DNA of 8,309 nucleotides, taken from the NCBI GenBank assembly GCA_035279785.1, contig DATEHC010000062.1:1-8309 (forward strand), read 5' to 3'. The DNA comes from 40CM-4-65-16 sp035279785. GTDB lineage: Bacteria > Chloroflexota > Dormibacteria > Dormibacterales > Dormibacteraceae. Under the pieces are notes generated by a model. It ran no database searches and had not been told where the DNA came from. It saw only the letters and a list, made by a program, of their open reading frames with translations. This document shows positions 1-6,038 of this stretch, piece by piece. A program made the position numbers and the translations under genes. Each line of letters begins with the position of its first letter. Positions within the stretch are counted from its first letter, which is position 1.

Positions 1-713
1 TCGACGCGGTCGTCGCCGGCGGTTACCTCGACGTCGTACAGCGCGCCGGGCCAGCTCGCCTTGCGTTCGAGTCGCAGGAATCCGCGACCCTCGCCCGACC
101 AGGTACCCACCTGGTCGCCGTCCAGGCTCACGACGACTCGAGCCTCCACGCCGCCCTCGAGCTCGAACTGCAGGACGCCGTGGTCGAAGTCGGGTTGGAG
201 GCGGATCCCCTTCAGGTGCCGGGCAGGCAGTGGTTCGAGCCAGACCGTCTGCCAGATACCCGTGGTGGGCGTGTAGAAGATGCCCTCGCCTTTCTCCTTC
301 CAGTGCTGCTTGCCACGGGGAATGGTCTTGTCGGCGAGCGGGTCCTCGGCGCGGACGACGAGCACGTTGCCGGAGGGCTTGATCGCGGCCGTGATGTCAG
401 CGGTGAAGGGTGTGTGCCCGCCTTCATGGCGGGCGACCTCGACGTCGTTGACCCAGACCGTCGCCCGGTAGTCGACCGCGCCGAAATGGAGGTGGAGACT
501 GTCGGCACGCGGGGCGTCGAAGGTGCGCCGGTACCAGACGACGTCGCCGGGCGCCTCGCCGATATGCGACAGCGTCGATTCAGGGCAGAACGGGACGAGG
601 ATCGTGCGGTCGTAGCGCGGAGTCGCGCCCGTCGCGAAGTCCCACTCGCCGTTCAGGTTGATCCAGTCCGCCCGGCGGAAGGCCGGCCGGGGGTACTCGG
701 GACGGGGTACCAA
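1..713 (-). CDS. GH2-family beta-glycosidase (beta-galactosidase/beta-glucuronidase-like), N-terminal part, cut by window edge
   Basis: The 237 visible residues form the N-terminal sugar-binding beta-sandwich and the start of the immunoglobulin-like domain of glycoside hydrolase family 2. Family hallmarks are RPEYPRPAF (res. 4-12), WINLNGEWDF (17-26), VPFCPES (40-46), VWYRRTF (59-65), HFGAVDYRATVWVN (76-89), GGHTPFTADIT (98-108), the PRGKQHW loop (132-138) and TTGIWQTVWLEP (150-161). The catalytic TIM barrel with its two glutamates lies beyond position 1, so activity and exact sugar specificity (galactose, glucuronate or another beta-glycoside) cannot be judged. No signal peptide is visible, so a cytoplasmic enzyme is likely. 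The start is TTG at 713-711, chosen because a strong Shine-Dalgarno GAGGAGG lies 9 bases upstream; an in-frame GTG at 731-729 overlaps that site and would add six basic or unconserved residues. The gene is divergent from the LacI-family gene, and two operator-like palindromes sit just upstream. Family assignment is firm; the start is fairly firm. Confidence 0.92.
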   Translation of the reverse strand, partial: MVPRPEYPRPAFRRADWINLNGEWDFATGATPRYDRTILVPFCPESTLSHIGEAPGDVVWYRRTFDAPRADSLHLHFGAVDYRATVWVNDVEVARHEGGHTPFTADITAAIKPSGNVLVVRAEDPLADKTIPRGKQHWKEKGEGIFYTPTTGIWQTVWLEPLPARHLKGIRLQPDFDHGVLQFELEGGVEARVVVSLDGDQVGTWSGEGRGFLRLERKASWPGALYDVEVTAGDDRV

Positions 714-722
714 CGACGGCCG

Positions 723-729
723 CCTCCTC
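723..729 (-). promoter_or_regulatory. Shine-Dalgarno GAGGAGG of the GH2 gene, decides the TTG start
   Basis: On the minus strand GAGGAGG ends 9 bases before the TTG at 713-711. It is the strongest ribosome binding site in the window and favours this rare start over the upstream in-frame GTG at 731-729, which overlaps it. Confidence 0.7.
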
Positions 730-743
730 ACTTACTTGCGCGT

Positions 744-755
744 TAGTCCGGACTA
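744..755. promoter_or_regulatory. Operator-like palindrome 1 (TAGTCCGGACTA), proximal to the GH2 gene
   Basis: A perfect 12-bp palindrome with a central CpG, the usual architecture of LacI/GalR-family operators. It lies about 30 bp upstream of the GH2 TTG start, where a bound repressor would block the promoter or early elongation. The same sequence, with conserved flanks (CGT before, TC after: 741-757), recurs at 784-800. A LacI-family gene is transcribed divergently from the same region. Binding by that protein is inference. Confidence 0.65.
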
Positions 756-786
756 TCAGCGCATTGGCGGAGCCAACACCGGTCGT

Positions 787-798
787 TAGTCCGGACTA
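787..798. promoter_or_regulatory. Operator-like palindrome 2 (TAGTCCGGACTA), distal copy
   Basis: An exact second copy of the palindrome at 744-755, including flanks, so 17 bases (784-800) are identical to 741-757. Centre-to-centre distance is 43 bp, close to four helical turns, which puts both sites on the same DNA face and suits cooperative binding or a small loop. It lies 67 bp upstream of the LacI-family GTG at 865, so it could serve both divergent genes. Confidence 0.65.
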
Positions 799-828
799 TC
801 GCAACTTGCGCTCACCCGCCTGCCTTAG

Positions 829-840
829 GCGAACGTTCGC
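829..840. promoter_or_regulatory. Second type of operator-like palindrome (GCGAACGTTCGC) before the LacI-family gene
   Basis: A perfect 12-bp palindrome, also with a central CpG, placed just upstream of a -10-like CATAAT (850-855). Its position overlaps the expected core promoter of the LacI-family gene, so it could be an autoregulatory operator or the site of another regulator. Its sequence differs from the paired TAGTCCGGACTA sites. It does not recur in the other upstream regions that I read. Confidence 0.45.
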
Positions 841-849
841 TTCCGGACG

Positions 850-855
850 CATAAT
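850..855 (+). promoter_or_regulatory. Possible -10 element (CATAAT) for the LacI-family gene
   Basis: CATAAT matches five of six bases of the sigma-70 -10 consensus and stands out in GC-rich surroundings. It ends 9 bases before the GTG at 865, so transcription would start at or next to that codon, which implies a leaderless message. If the later GTG at 892 is used, the leader would be about 30 bases with AGGGG (877-881) as a weak ribosome binding site. No convincing -35 is visible. Confidence 0.4.
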
Positions 856-864
856 ACCCGGAGC

Positions 865-1896
865 GTGAGGGAGCGCAGGGGTTCCCGACATGTGTCGGTC
901 AAGGACGTGGCGGCGCGGTCGGGGGTGAGCTTCCAGACCACTAGCAAGGTCCTCAACGGTGGCGGCTCCGTCTCCGACTTGACCCGCGCGCGCATCCTCC
1001 AGGCCGCGAGCGACCTCGGCTACGTCCCCAACCTGCAGGCGCGCAGCCTCGTCATGCAGCGCACGCAGACGGTCGGAGTCATCACGAACGACCTCAGCGA
1101 CCGCAACCTCAGCCGCATCCTCGTCGGGGCCGAGCAGGAGGCGCGACGCCAGGACTTCGGCGTGATCATCAGCAGCGTCGAGCCCGAGGGCTCGGGCACC
1201 GAGTACGCGCTGCCCGCGATGATGGAGCGCCGGGTCGACGGCATTCTCCTGGCCGCGCCCGGCATGGAGGAGGAGGCCGCCCTGGAGCAGGTCCTCGACC
1301 GCGCTCTGCCGACCGTCAGCCTCCACGCCGTGCCGGGTGGCGGCGTGACGACGGTCACGTCGGACGACACGCAGATCGGCTTGATCGCGACCCGCCACCT
1401 GCTCGAATCCGGCCGCCGGATCGTCGCCACCGTCACCGGCGGCGGGGGCCGGCGCTCGTCTGGAGCAAGACTTGCCGGATATCGCGATGCCCTCGGCAAG
1501 TCGAGGATCGCCTTCGATCCGAGCCTCGTGGAGGATGGAGGCGGCGACGTGAACGGAGGCAGCGCGGCGATCGCGCGTTTGCTGGCGCGCCGGCCTGACC
1601 TCGACGCGATCTTCGCCCAGAACGACCTGATGGCGATCGGCGCGCTGTCGGCGCTCCGGGCCGCGGGCCGGAAGGTGCCGGGGGATTGCGCCGTCGTCGG
1701 CTGCGACGACATCGACGTCGCGGCGTACACGACCCCGCCGCTGACCTCGGTGCACGTCCCGTTCTACGAGATCGGCACGGAGGCGATGCGCCTGTTGCTC
1801 GGCATGGTCACAGAGGGCTCGGTGAGCGAGCGCAACGTCGTCCTGCCCGCACACCTCATAGTGCGGGGCTCAAGCGCCCAGGAAGCGACGCGTTAG
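865..1896 (+). CDS. LacI/GalR-family transcriptional regulator
   Basis: A 343-residue sugar-responsive repressor of usual family length. The N-terminal helix-turn-helix is VSVKDVAARSGVS (res. 10-22) with the recognition helix around TTSKVLNGG (25-33). The hinge helix follows at NLQARSLV (56-63), where a leucine normally inserts into the operator's central CpG. The periplasmic-binding-protein-like effector domain starts at QTVGVITNDL (68-77) and contains the expected SGARLAGYRDAL (199-210), IFAQNDLMAIGAL (249-261), VVGCDDIDVAAYTTPPLTSV (277-296) and C-terminal LPAHLIVRGSS (327-337). The effector is probably a sugar or glycoside released by this locus, but this cannot be read from sequence. The GTG at 865 has no ribosome binding site and may be leaderless; the GTG at 892 (in frame, MSVKDVA) is a real alternative. 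The gene is divergent from GH2 and its last 27 bases overlap the convergent GH36 gene. Confidence 0.95.
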   Translation: MRERRGSRHVSVKDVAARSGVSFQTTSKVLNGGGSVSDLTRARILQAASDLGYVPNLQARSLVMQRTQTVGVITNDLSDRNLSRILVGAEQEARRQDFGVIISSVEPEGSGTEYALPAMMERRVDGILLAAPGMEEEAALEQVLDRALPTVSLHAVPGGGVTTVTSDDTQIGLIATRHLLESGRRIVATVTGGGGRRSSGARLAGYRDALGKSRIAFDPSLVEDGGGDVNGGSAAIARLLARRPDLDAIFAQNDLMAIGALSALRAAGRKVPGDCAVVGCDDIDVAAYTTPPLTSVHVPFYEIGTEAMRLLLGMVTEGSVSERNVVLPAHLIVRGSSAQEATR

Positions 1897-3102
1897 CTCG
1901 AGCCCGCGCCGGTCGAGCGCGGACAGCCGGTCACTCGAGAATCGCAGGCCGCCGTAGCTCATCAGGTGCGCGGCCCACGCCTCGCGCTCCGCGATCTCCG
2001 GACGCGCGACCAGAGTGTCGGGGTCGTTCAGCCACAGGCGCCCGTTCATCCACGAACGCAGCGTCGTGATGCGCACGGTGTTCGCCAGGTCGAGCTGCGG
2101 CCTCGGAAGCTCGGGCAGCACGTCCGGGCCGATGCGCATCGCGTCGCACAGCCCGATGCTCGGTAGGAGCGGCGCTCCGCCGATGAGGAGCGTCGCGTCC
2201 GGGCCCACCGCATCGCGGATGAGCTGCATGCCCTGCCGGTAGCGGTCGATCCCGGGGATGGCGGCCGCGTAGAGGAAGTCGAGCTTGAAGAAGGTGTAGC
2301 CCCAGCTCGACCACCTGCGAAAGACGCTGGCGATGTGGTCCGCGGCCGCCGGATTCGTGATATCGAGGATTCGCATCTCCTGGTCCCAGTGCCGGCCCGC
2401 ACCCAGGTCCGGAACCAGCCAGTCGGGGTGTTCCTTCGCCAGCGCGCTGGCCGGGCTCACCATGAAGGGCGGAATCCAGATCCCGGCCCGGAGCCCCGCA
2501 TCGGTGATTCGCCGCGCCAGGCGTTCGACGGACCCGAACTCGGGGCGCACGTCGAACCAGTCGCCGATCTCGCTCTCGAAGCCGTCGTCGAGCTGGACGA
2601 TCTCGATCGGCAGCTGGAGGCGCCGGGCGGCCGCGAGGTTCTCGAGAACATCCGCCTCGGTCACATGCTTGAAGTAGTAGGACCACGTCGACCAGCCGGG
2701 CGGCACCGACTTCACGGAGCCGGCTCGCAGGCGATCGCCGACGGACTCGAGCGCACCCAGCAGCGTCGAGCCCTCGAGCTCATCGACCGGTCCATCCGCG
2801 GAGAGCTCCCACCGGCCACCGCGCTCGCGCAGCCGCAGCGTCGCCACCTCGTGCGCCGGGTCGGGCGCGAACCACGCCCTCACCGGCTCGTCCGGCGTCG
2901 CGACAGCAAGGACCCCCTCCGCTTGGATGACCCCTTCGGGCACCGGTTTGCCACGCCGGTACATCACGGTTTGCGCGCGCTCGTCGATCGCTCTCGGTGA
3001 GGTCTGGCCTGGCCGGAAGACGTTGACGCCGCTCCACGTCTGCCATCCCTCGGCGTAGACCTCGCCGTCGAGCGGCAGATCGGCGACCGGCCGAAAGCTC
3101 AC
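1870..3102 (-). CDS. Compact GH36-like alpha-galactosidase (melibiase-type)
   Basis: A 410-residue protein built mainly of the GH36/GH-D TIM barrel. Visible motifs are EGWQTWSGV (res. 18-26), PPGWSTWSYY (134-143), IVQLDDGFESEIGDW (168-182), LRAGIWIPPF (204-213) and SYGGLRFSSD (382-391). The likely nucleophile is D275 in FFKLDF; the likely acid/base is D327 in AMRIGPDV. Both match the family pattern, so the enzyme is probably active on alpha-galactosides or related alpha-glycosides. The start is GTG at 3102-3100, which overlaps the upstream dehydrogenase's stop (GTGA), implying translational coupling; an upstream open frame to 3336 only shadows that gene. It is short for the family: the N-terminal beta-sandwich is reduced and the protein ends right after the barrel without the usual C-terminal beta domain. 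There is no signal peptide. Its 3' end overlaps the LacI-family gene by 27 bases. Substrate is uncertain. Confidence 0.88.
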   Translation of the reverse strand: MSFRPVADLPLDGEVYAEGWQTWSGVNVFRPGQTSPRAIDERAQTVMYRRGKPVPEGVIQAEGVLAVATPDEPVRAWFAPDPAHEVATLRLRERGGRWELSADGPVDELEGSTLLGALESVGDRLRAGSVKSVPPGWSTWSYYFKHVTEADVLENLAAARRLQLPIEIVQLDDGFESEIGDWFDVRPEFGSVERLARRITDAGLRAGIWIPPFMVSPASALAKEHPDWLVPDLGAGRHWDQEMRILDITNPAAADHIASVFRRWSSWGYTFFKLDFLYAAAIPGIDRYRQGMQLIRDAVGPDATLLIGGAPLLPSIGLCDAMRIGPDVLPELPRPQLDLANTVRITTLRSWMNGRLWLNDPDTLVARPEIAEREAWAAHLMSYGGLRFSSDRLSALDRRGLELTRRFLGA

Positions 3103-4172
3103 CGCCGCGCGAGCGTGCCGGCCACGTGCGCGTAGAAGGGATCGCCCCGCTGTATCGACCCCCGAGATACCGATGCGCCCGTGGCTGCGGACTTGTACAG
3201 CGCCGTGATCAGCTCGAGTGTCGGCCGGTGCTCGGCAGCCGATGCGGGGGGCCGGCGCCCCGACTCGAGAGCATCGAGCACGTCGGCGAGCTGAGCCGAA
3301 TGCACACCGGGCACATCGGAAGGAATCGCCGACCACGCGGCCGCGACGTCGCCGGCGTCAGGCGCCGGCGTGCATGACCAGTCCTCGTTGCCGTAGGCGT
3401 AAAGGCACGCGACCTCGAACGTTGCACGCTGGAAGTCGAAACGCAGCCGGGTCTGCTGGTGCGGCGAGCTGACGCTGTTGACGACGCTTCCCAGCGCGCC
3501 GCCGGCGAAATGGATGAGCGCCAGGGAGACGTCCTCGACCTCGATGTCGTGGTCGAGGGTCGCGACCGTCGCGACGACCTCGCGCCACTCGCCCATCAGC
3601 CACAGCAGCAGGTCGATGGCGTGGATCCCCTGGGTCATCGTCGCGCCCCCAAGCTCGGTGTCCCACCGTCCGCGCCACGGTGCCGAGTAGTAGGCGGCAT
3701 CGCGGTACCAGGTGGTCTGGCACAGCCCAAGAAGTGGGCGGCCGGGGACGCCGCCGGCGATCAGCCCTCGCAGGTGCTTGGCGGCCGACCCGAACCGCCA
3801 CTGCACCACGCCGGCGCAGTAACGACCCGTCCTCTTCTCAGCCGCCTCGATTCGGTCGAGCTCGGCCAGCGAGCCGCACAGCGGCTTCTCGCAGAAGACC
3901 GTGGCGCCGGCCTCGAGCGCCGCGACCGCCAGCTCCGCGTGGGTGCCCGGTGGCGTGCAGACATGGACGAGGTCGGGGTGCTCGGCGGCCATCATCGCTG
4001 CGGAGTCCGCGTACGCGTGGGGCACCGAGTGCGTCGCGCAGAAGTCGGCCAAACGGTCGGGGTCGATGTCCGTGGCCGCGACCAGCGTGACCCGATCGCC
4101 GGCCGCCTGGAGGGTGCGCGCGTGCTCCGACGCGATTCCGCCGGTGCCCACGATCGCCGCGCGTAACGTCAT
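3099..4172 (-). CDS. Gfo/Idh/MocA-family NAD(P)-dependent oxidoreductase, copy 1
   Basis: A 357-residue dehydrogenase of normal family length. The Rossmann nucleotide-binding turn is VGTGGIASEH (res. 8-17). An aspartate (D35) after the second strand favours NAD over NADP. The family signature CEKPLCG is at 94-100, with the catalytic lysine K96, and the substrate-domain motif GGATMTQGIHAIDLLLW (175-191) holds the conserved catalytic H184. It probably oxidises a sugar or glycoside hydroxyl; position and substrate cannot be assigned. It is the first gene of a two-gene operon with the GH36-like hydrolase, joined by a 4-base overlap, so its substrate may be an alpha-galactoside or the released sugar. 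The ATG at 4172-4170 was chosen because it precedes the Rossmann fold by a normal distance, though its ribosome binding site is poor. It is divergent from copy 2, with only 36 to 60 bases between them. Confidence 0.93.
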   Translation of the reverse strand: MTLRAAIVGTGGIASEHARTLQAAGDRVTLVAATDIDPDRLADFCATHSVPHAYADSAAMMAAEHPDLVHVCTPPGTHAELAVAALEAGATVFCEKPLCGSLAELDRIEAAEKRTGRYCAGVVQWRFGSAAKHLRGLIAGGVPGRPLLGLCQTTWYRDAAYYSAPWRGRWDTELGGATMTQGIHAIDLLLWLMGEWREVVATVATLDHDIEVEDVSLALIHFAGGALGSVVNSVSSPHQQTRLRFDFQRATFEVACLYAYGNEDWSCTPAPDAGDVAAAWSAIPSDVPGVHSAQLADVLDALESGRRPPASAAEHRPTLELITALYKSAATGASVSRGSIQRGDPFYAHVAGTLARR

Positions 4173-4180
4173 CCGCTCAT

Positions 4181-4209
4181 TTGAGGTTAAGGAAGGTCAA
4201 GTCCATAAG
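4181..4209 (+). promoter_or_regulatory. Possible promoter of the rightward four-gene operon
   Basis: TTGAGG (4181-4186) and CATAAG (4204-4209) are separated by 17 bases, each matching four of six consensus positions of a sigma-70 promoter. Transcription would then start near 4216, which would place the GTG at 4209 upstream of the message and favour the GTG at 4233. A 6-bp inverted repeat, AAGGAA (4189-4194) and TTCCTT (4213-4218), spans the same stretch. The paired TAGTCCGGACTA operator is absent here. Weak evidence. Confidence 0.25.
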
Positions 4210-5285
4210 TGGTTCCTTCATCATTCTCGGCCGTGCCGCCACTTCGTTTGCTCCAGGTGGGACTCGGTCCACATGGCCGCGGCTGGGCCCGCCAGGTTCT
4301 GCCCCAGGTCCCCGAGGTTGATGTCGTGGCCTACGTCGACAAGGACCCGTACGCGCTCGACACCCTCCGCGCCGAGACGGGCTTCCCCGCCGATCGCTGC
4401 TTCGAGTCGCTGAAGGAGGCGGTCGCCGCCACTCAGCCACAGGCGGCGTTGAACACGACGGCGCTGCCGGCCCACGTGCCGGTCACGCGCGCGCTGCTCG
4501 AAGCGGGCCTGCACGTCATGGTCGAGAAACCCTTTGCCCCCAGCCTTGCCGAGGCGCAACTGCTCGTCGAGGAGGCGCGCATGCGCGACCTCCTGCTCAT
4601 GGTCAGCCAGAACTACCGCTTCTTCCCCGCACCGCGGACGATCGCGGCGATGGTCCACGAGTCGGCGCTGGGAAGGCTCTTCGAAGTCTCCATCGACTTC
4701 CGGCGGTTCTCCACTGCCGGGCCCAATGGCCGCGGGCGCCACCACCTCGAGGAGCAGCCGCTCCTGGTGGACATGTCCATCCACCACTTCGACCTCCTGC
4801 GCCTCATCCTGAGCCGCGAGCCGCAGCGCATCTACTGCGAGGCCTGGAACCCCGAGTGGACATCGTTCAGCGGGCCGTCGGTCGCGGTCGCATCGATCGT
4901 GTTCGAGGGCGGCGTCGTGGTCAGCTACCGCGGAAGCTGGATCAGCGCCGCGCCGATCACCCCGTGGGCGGGCGAGTGGAGGATGGAGTTCGAGAACGGT
5001 GAGATCGTCTGGACGAGCGCAGCGGACAGCGACCCGTCGCAGGACCGCGTCGTGGTCACTCCGCGCAACGGCGAGCCGCGCGTGATCCCGCTCTCCCCAT
5101 CACCGCGCACCGGCGGATTCGGCACGATCACCGAGTTCGTGGCCGCGGTGCAGTCGGGTCGCGAGCCCGAGACGTCGGGACGCCACAACCTGGGCACGAT
5201 CGCGCTGATGGAGGCGGCCGTCGAGTCCGCGACGCTGCGGCAGCCGGTCACGATTCACCGCACGGAAGAAGCTGTCACGATCTGA
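4209..5285 (+). CDS. Gfo/Idh/MocA-family oxidoreductase, copy 2
   Basis: Up to 358 residues from GTG 4209; GTG 4233 gives 350 residues starting MPPLRLLQVGLG and is at least as likely, because the Rossmann fold then begins right after the start. An AAGGAAGG (4189-4196) lies 12 bases before 4209 and none precedes 4233, so the start is unresolved. Numbering from 4209, the nucleotide-binding turn is QVGLGPHGRGW (16-26), the signature MVEKPFAPS is at 104-112 with catalytic K107, and LVDMSIHHFDLLR (186-198) carries the conserved catalytic histidine. D44 after the second strand suggests NAD. It is clearly different from copies 1 and 3 in its signature motifs, so it is not a recent duplicate. It heads the rightward operon, ending 3 bases before the ThuA-like gene. 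A sugar, inositol or glycoside dehydrogenase role is expected; the substrate is unknown. Confidence 0.92.
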   Translation: MVPSSFSAVPPLRLLQVGLGPHGRGWARQVLPQVPEVDVVAYVDKDPYALDTLRAETGFPADRCFESLKEAVAATQPQAALNTTALPAHVPVTRALLEAGLHVMVEKPFAPSLAEAQLLVEEARMRDLLLMVSQNYRFFPAPRTIAAMVHESALGRLFEVSIDFRRFSTAGPNGRGRHHLEEQPLLVDMSIHHFDLLRLILSREPQRIYCEAWNPEWTSFSGPSVAVASIVFEGGVVVSYRGSWISAAPITPWAGEWRMEFENGEIVWTSAADSDPSQDRVVVTPRNGEPRVIPLSPSPRTGGFGTITEFVAAVQSGREPETSGRHNLGTIALMEAAVESATLRQPVTIHRTEEAVTI

Positions 5286-5288
5286 TTC

Positions 5289-6038
5289 GTGGCCCGGACC
5301 CTGCGCGTCACGGTGTGGAACGAGCACCTCCACGAGCAACACCAGGAATCGGTCAAGAAGATCTACCCCAAGGGCATGCACGCGCCCATCGCTGAAGGCA
5401 TCGAGCGACACCTCGATGGCGTCGAGGTGAGGATCGCGACGCTGGAAGAGCCCGAGCACGGCCTGACCGAGAAGGTCCTCGCCGGCACCGACGTGCTGAC
5501 GTGGTGGGGACACGCCGCGCACGACCGCGTCGACGATGCGATCGTCGACCGGGTCCAGCAACGCGTCCTTGACGGCATGGGTCTCGTCGTCCTGCACTCG
5601 GGACACAAGTCGAAGATCTTCATGCGCTTGATGGGGACGAGCTGCCGCTTGCGCTGGCGCGAGATGGGCGAGCGCGAGGTCGTGTGGACAGTCAGCCCGT
5701 CGCACCCGATCGCCGCCGGCATTCCGCAGCCGATCGTGATCCCGCACCAGGAGATGTACGGCGAGTTCTTCGACATCCCGCAGCCCGACGAGCTGGTGTT
5801 CATCAGCTCGTACGAAGGCGGCGAGGTCTTTCGTGGTGGCTGCTGCTTCCAGCGCGGCGCAGGCCGGATCTTCTACTTCAGCCCCGGGCATGAGGAATAT
5901 CCGGTCTACTTCCAGCCTGAGATCCAGCACGTCATCGCCAACGCGGTCGCGTGGTGTGCGGACCGCGCGGCTGCGAACGACGACGTCTCGGCGCGTACGG
6001 ACAACGCTCCGCATCTCTGGTACTTGAACAGGGATTGA
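5289..6038 (+). CDS. ThuA-like protein (trehalose utilisation family, class I glutamine amidotransferase-like fold)
   Basis: A 249-residue protein matching the ThuA family: RVTVWNEHLHEQ (res. 6-17), YPKGMHAPIAEGI (26-38), DVLTWWGHAAHD (68-79), GLVVLHSGHKSKIF (98-111), IPHQEMYGEFF (151-161) and the C-terminal GRIFYFSPGHEEYP (192-205) with the following HVIANAVAW helix. The family has a glutamine-amidotransferase-like fold without the amidotransferase cysteine-type nucleophile elbow. In rhizobia, thuA is needed with the Gfo/Idh/MocA gene thuB to use trehalose and related disaccharides through 3-keto intermediates; its exact chemistry is not settled to my knowledge. Here it is flanked on both sides by Gfo/Idh/MocA genes, with a 3-base gap upstream and a 4-base TTGA overlap downstream, which supports a shared pathway. 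The GTG start has only a distant GGAAG upstream, so translation is probably coupled to copy 2. No signal peptide. Confidence 0.92.
   Translation: MARTLRVTVWNEHLHEQHQESVKKIYPKGMHAPIAEGIERHLDGVEVRIATLEEPEHGLTEKVLAGTDVLTWWGHAAHDRVDDAIVDRVQQRVLDGMGLVVLHSGHKSKIFMRLMGTSCRLRWREMGEREVVWTVSPSHPIAAGIPQPIVIPHQEMYGEFFDIPQPDELVFISSYEGGEVFRGGCCFQRGAGRIFYFSPGHEEYPVYFQPEIQHVIANAVAWCADRAAANDDVSARTDNAPHLWYLNRD

Noticed and set aside
180..746. Plus-strand open frame of 188 residues across the GH2 gene
   Set aside because: It is the complement shadow of GH2 coding sequence; its translation is rich in arginine, valine and proline with no recognisable motif, while the minus strand gives a clear GH2 protein.
796..1854. 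Minus-strand open frame of 352 residues opposite the LacI-family gene
   Set aside because: It shadows a well-conserved LacI-family protein, is dominated by arginine, aspartate, histidine and alanine, and shows no family motif or ribosome binding site.
1896..1918. Inverted repeat GCTCGA/TCGAGC with an 11-base loop right after the LacI-family stop, as a terminator
   Set aside because: No T-tract on either strand follows it, and it lies within the GH36 coding sequence. GC-rich DNA produces such short repeats often.
3103..3336. Extended N-terminus of the GH36-like protein from 3336
   Set aside because: This extra part overlaps the end of the upstream dehydrogenase, is low-complexity and basic, and a GTG overlapping that gene's stop gives a sensible start.
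5100..6014. Minus-strand open frame of 304 residues opposite the ThuA-like gene
   Set aside because: High-GC third-position bias keeps the opposite strand open. The plus strand carries clear family motifs across the same region.
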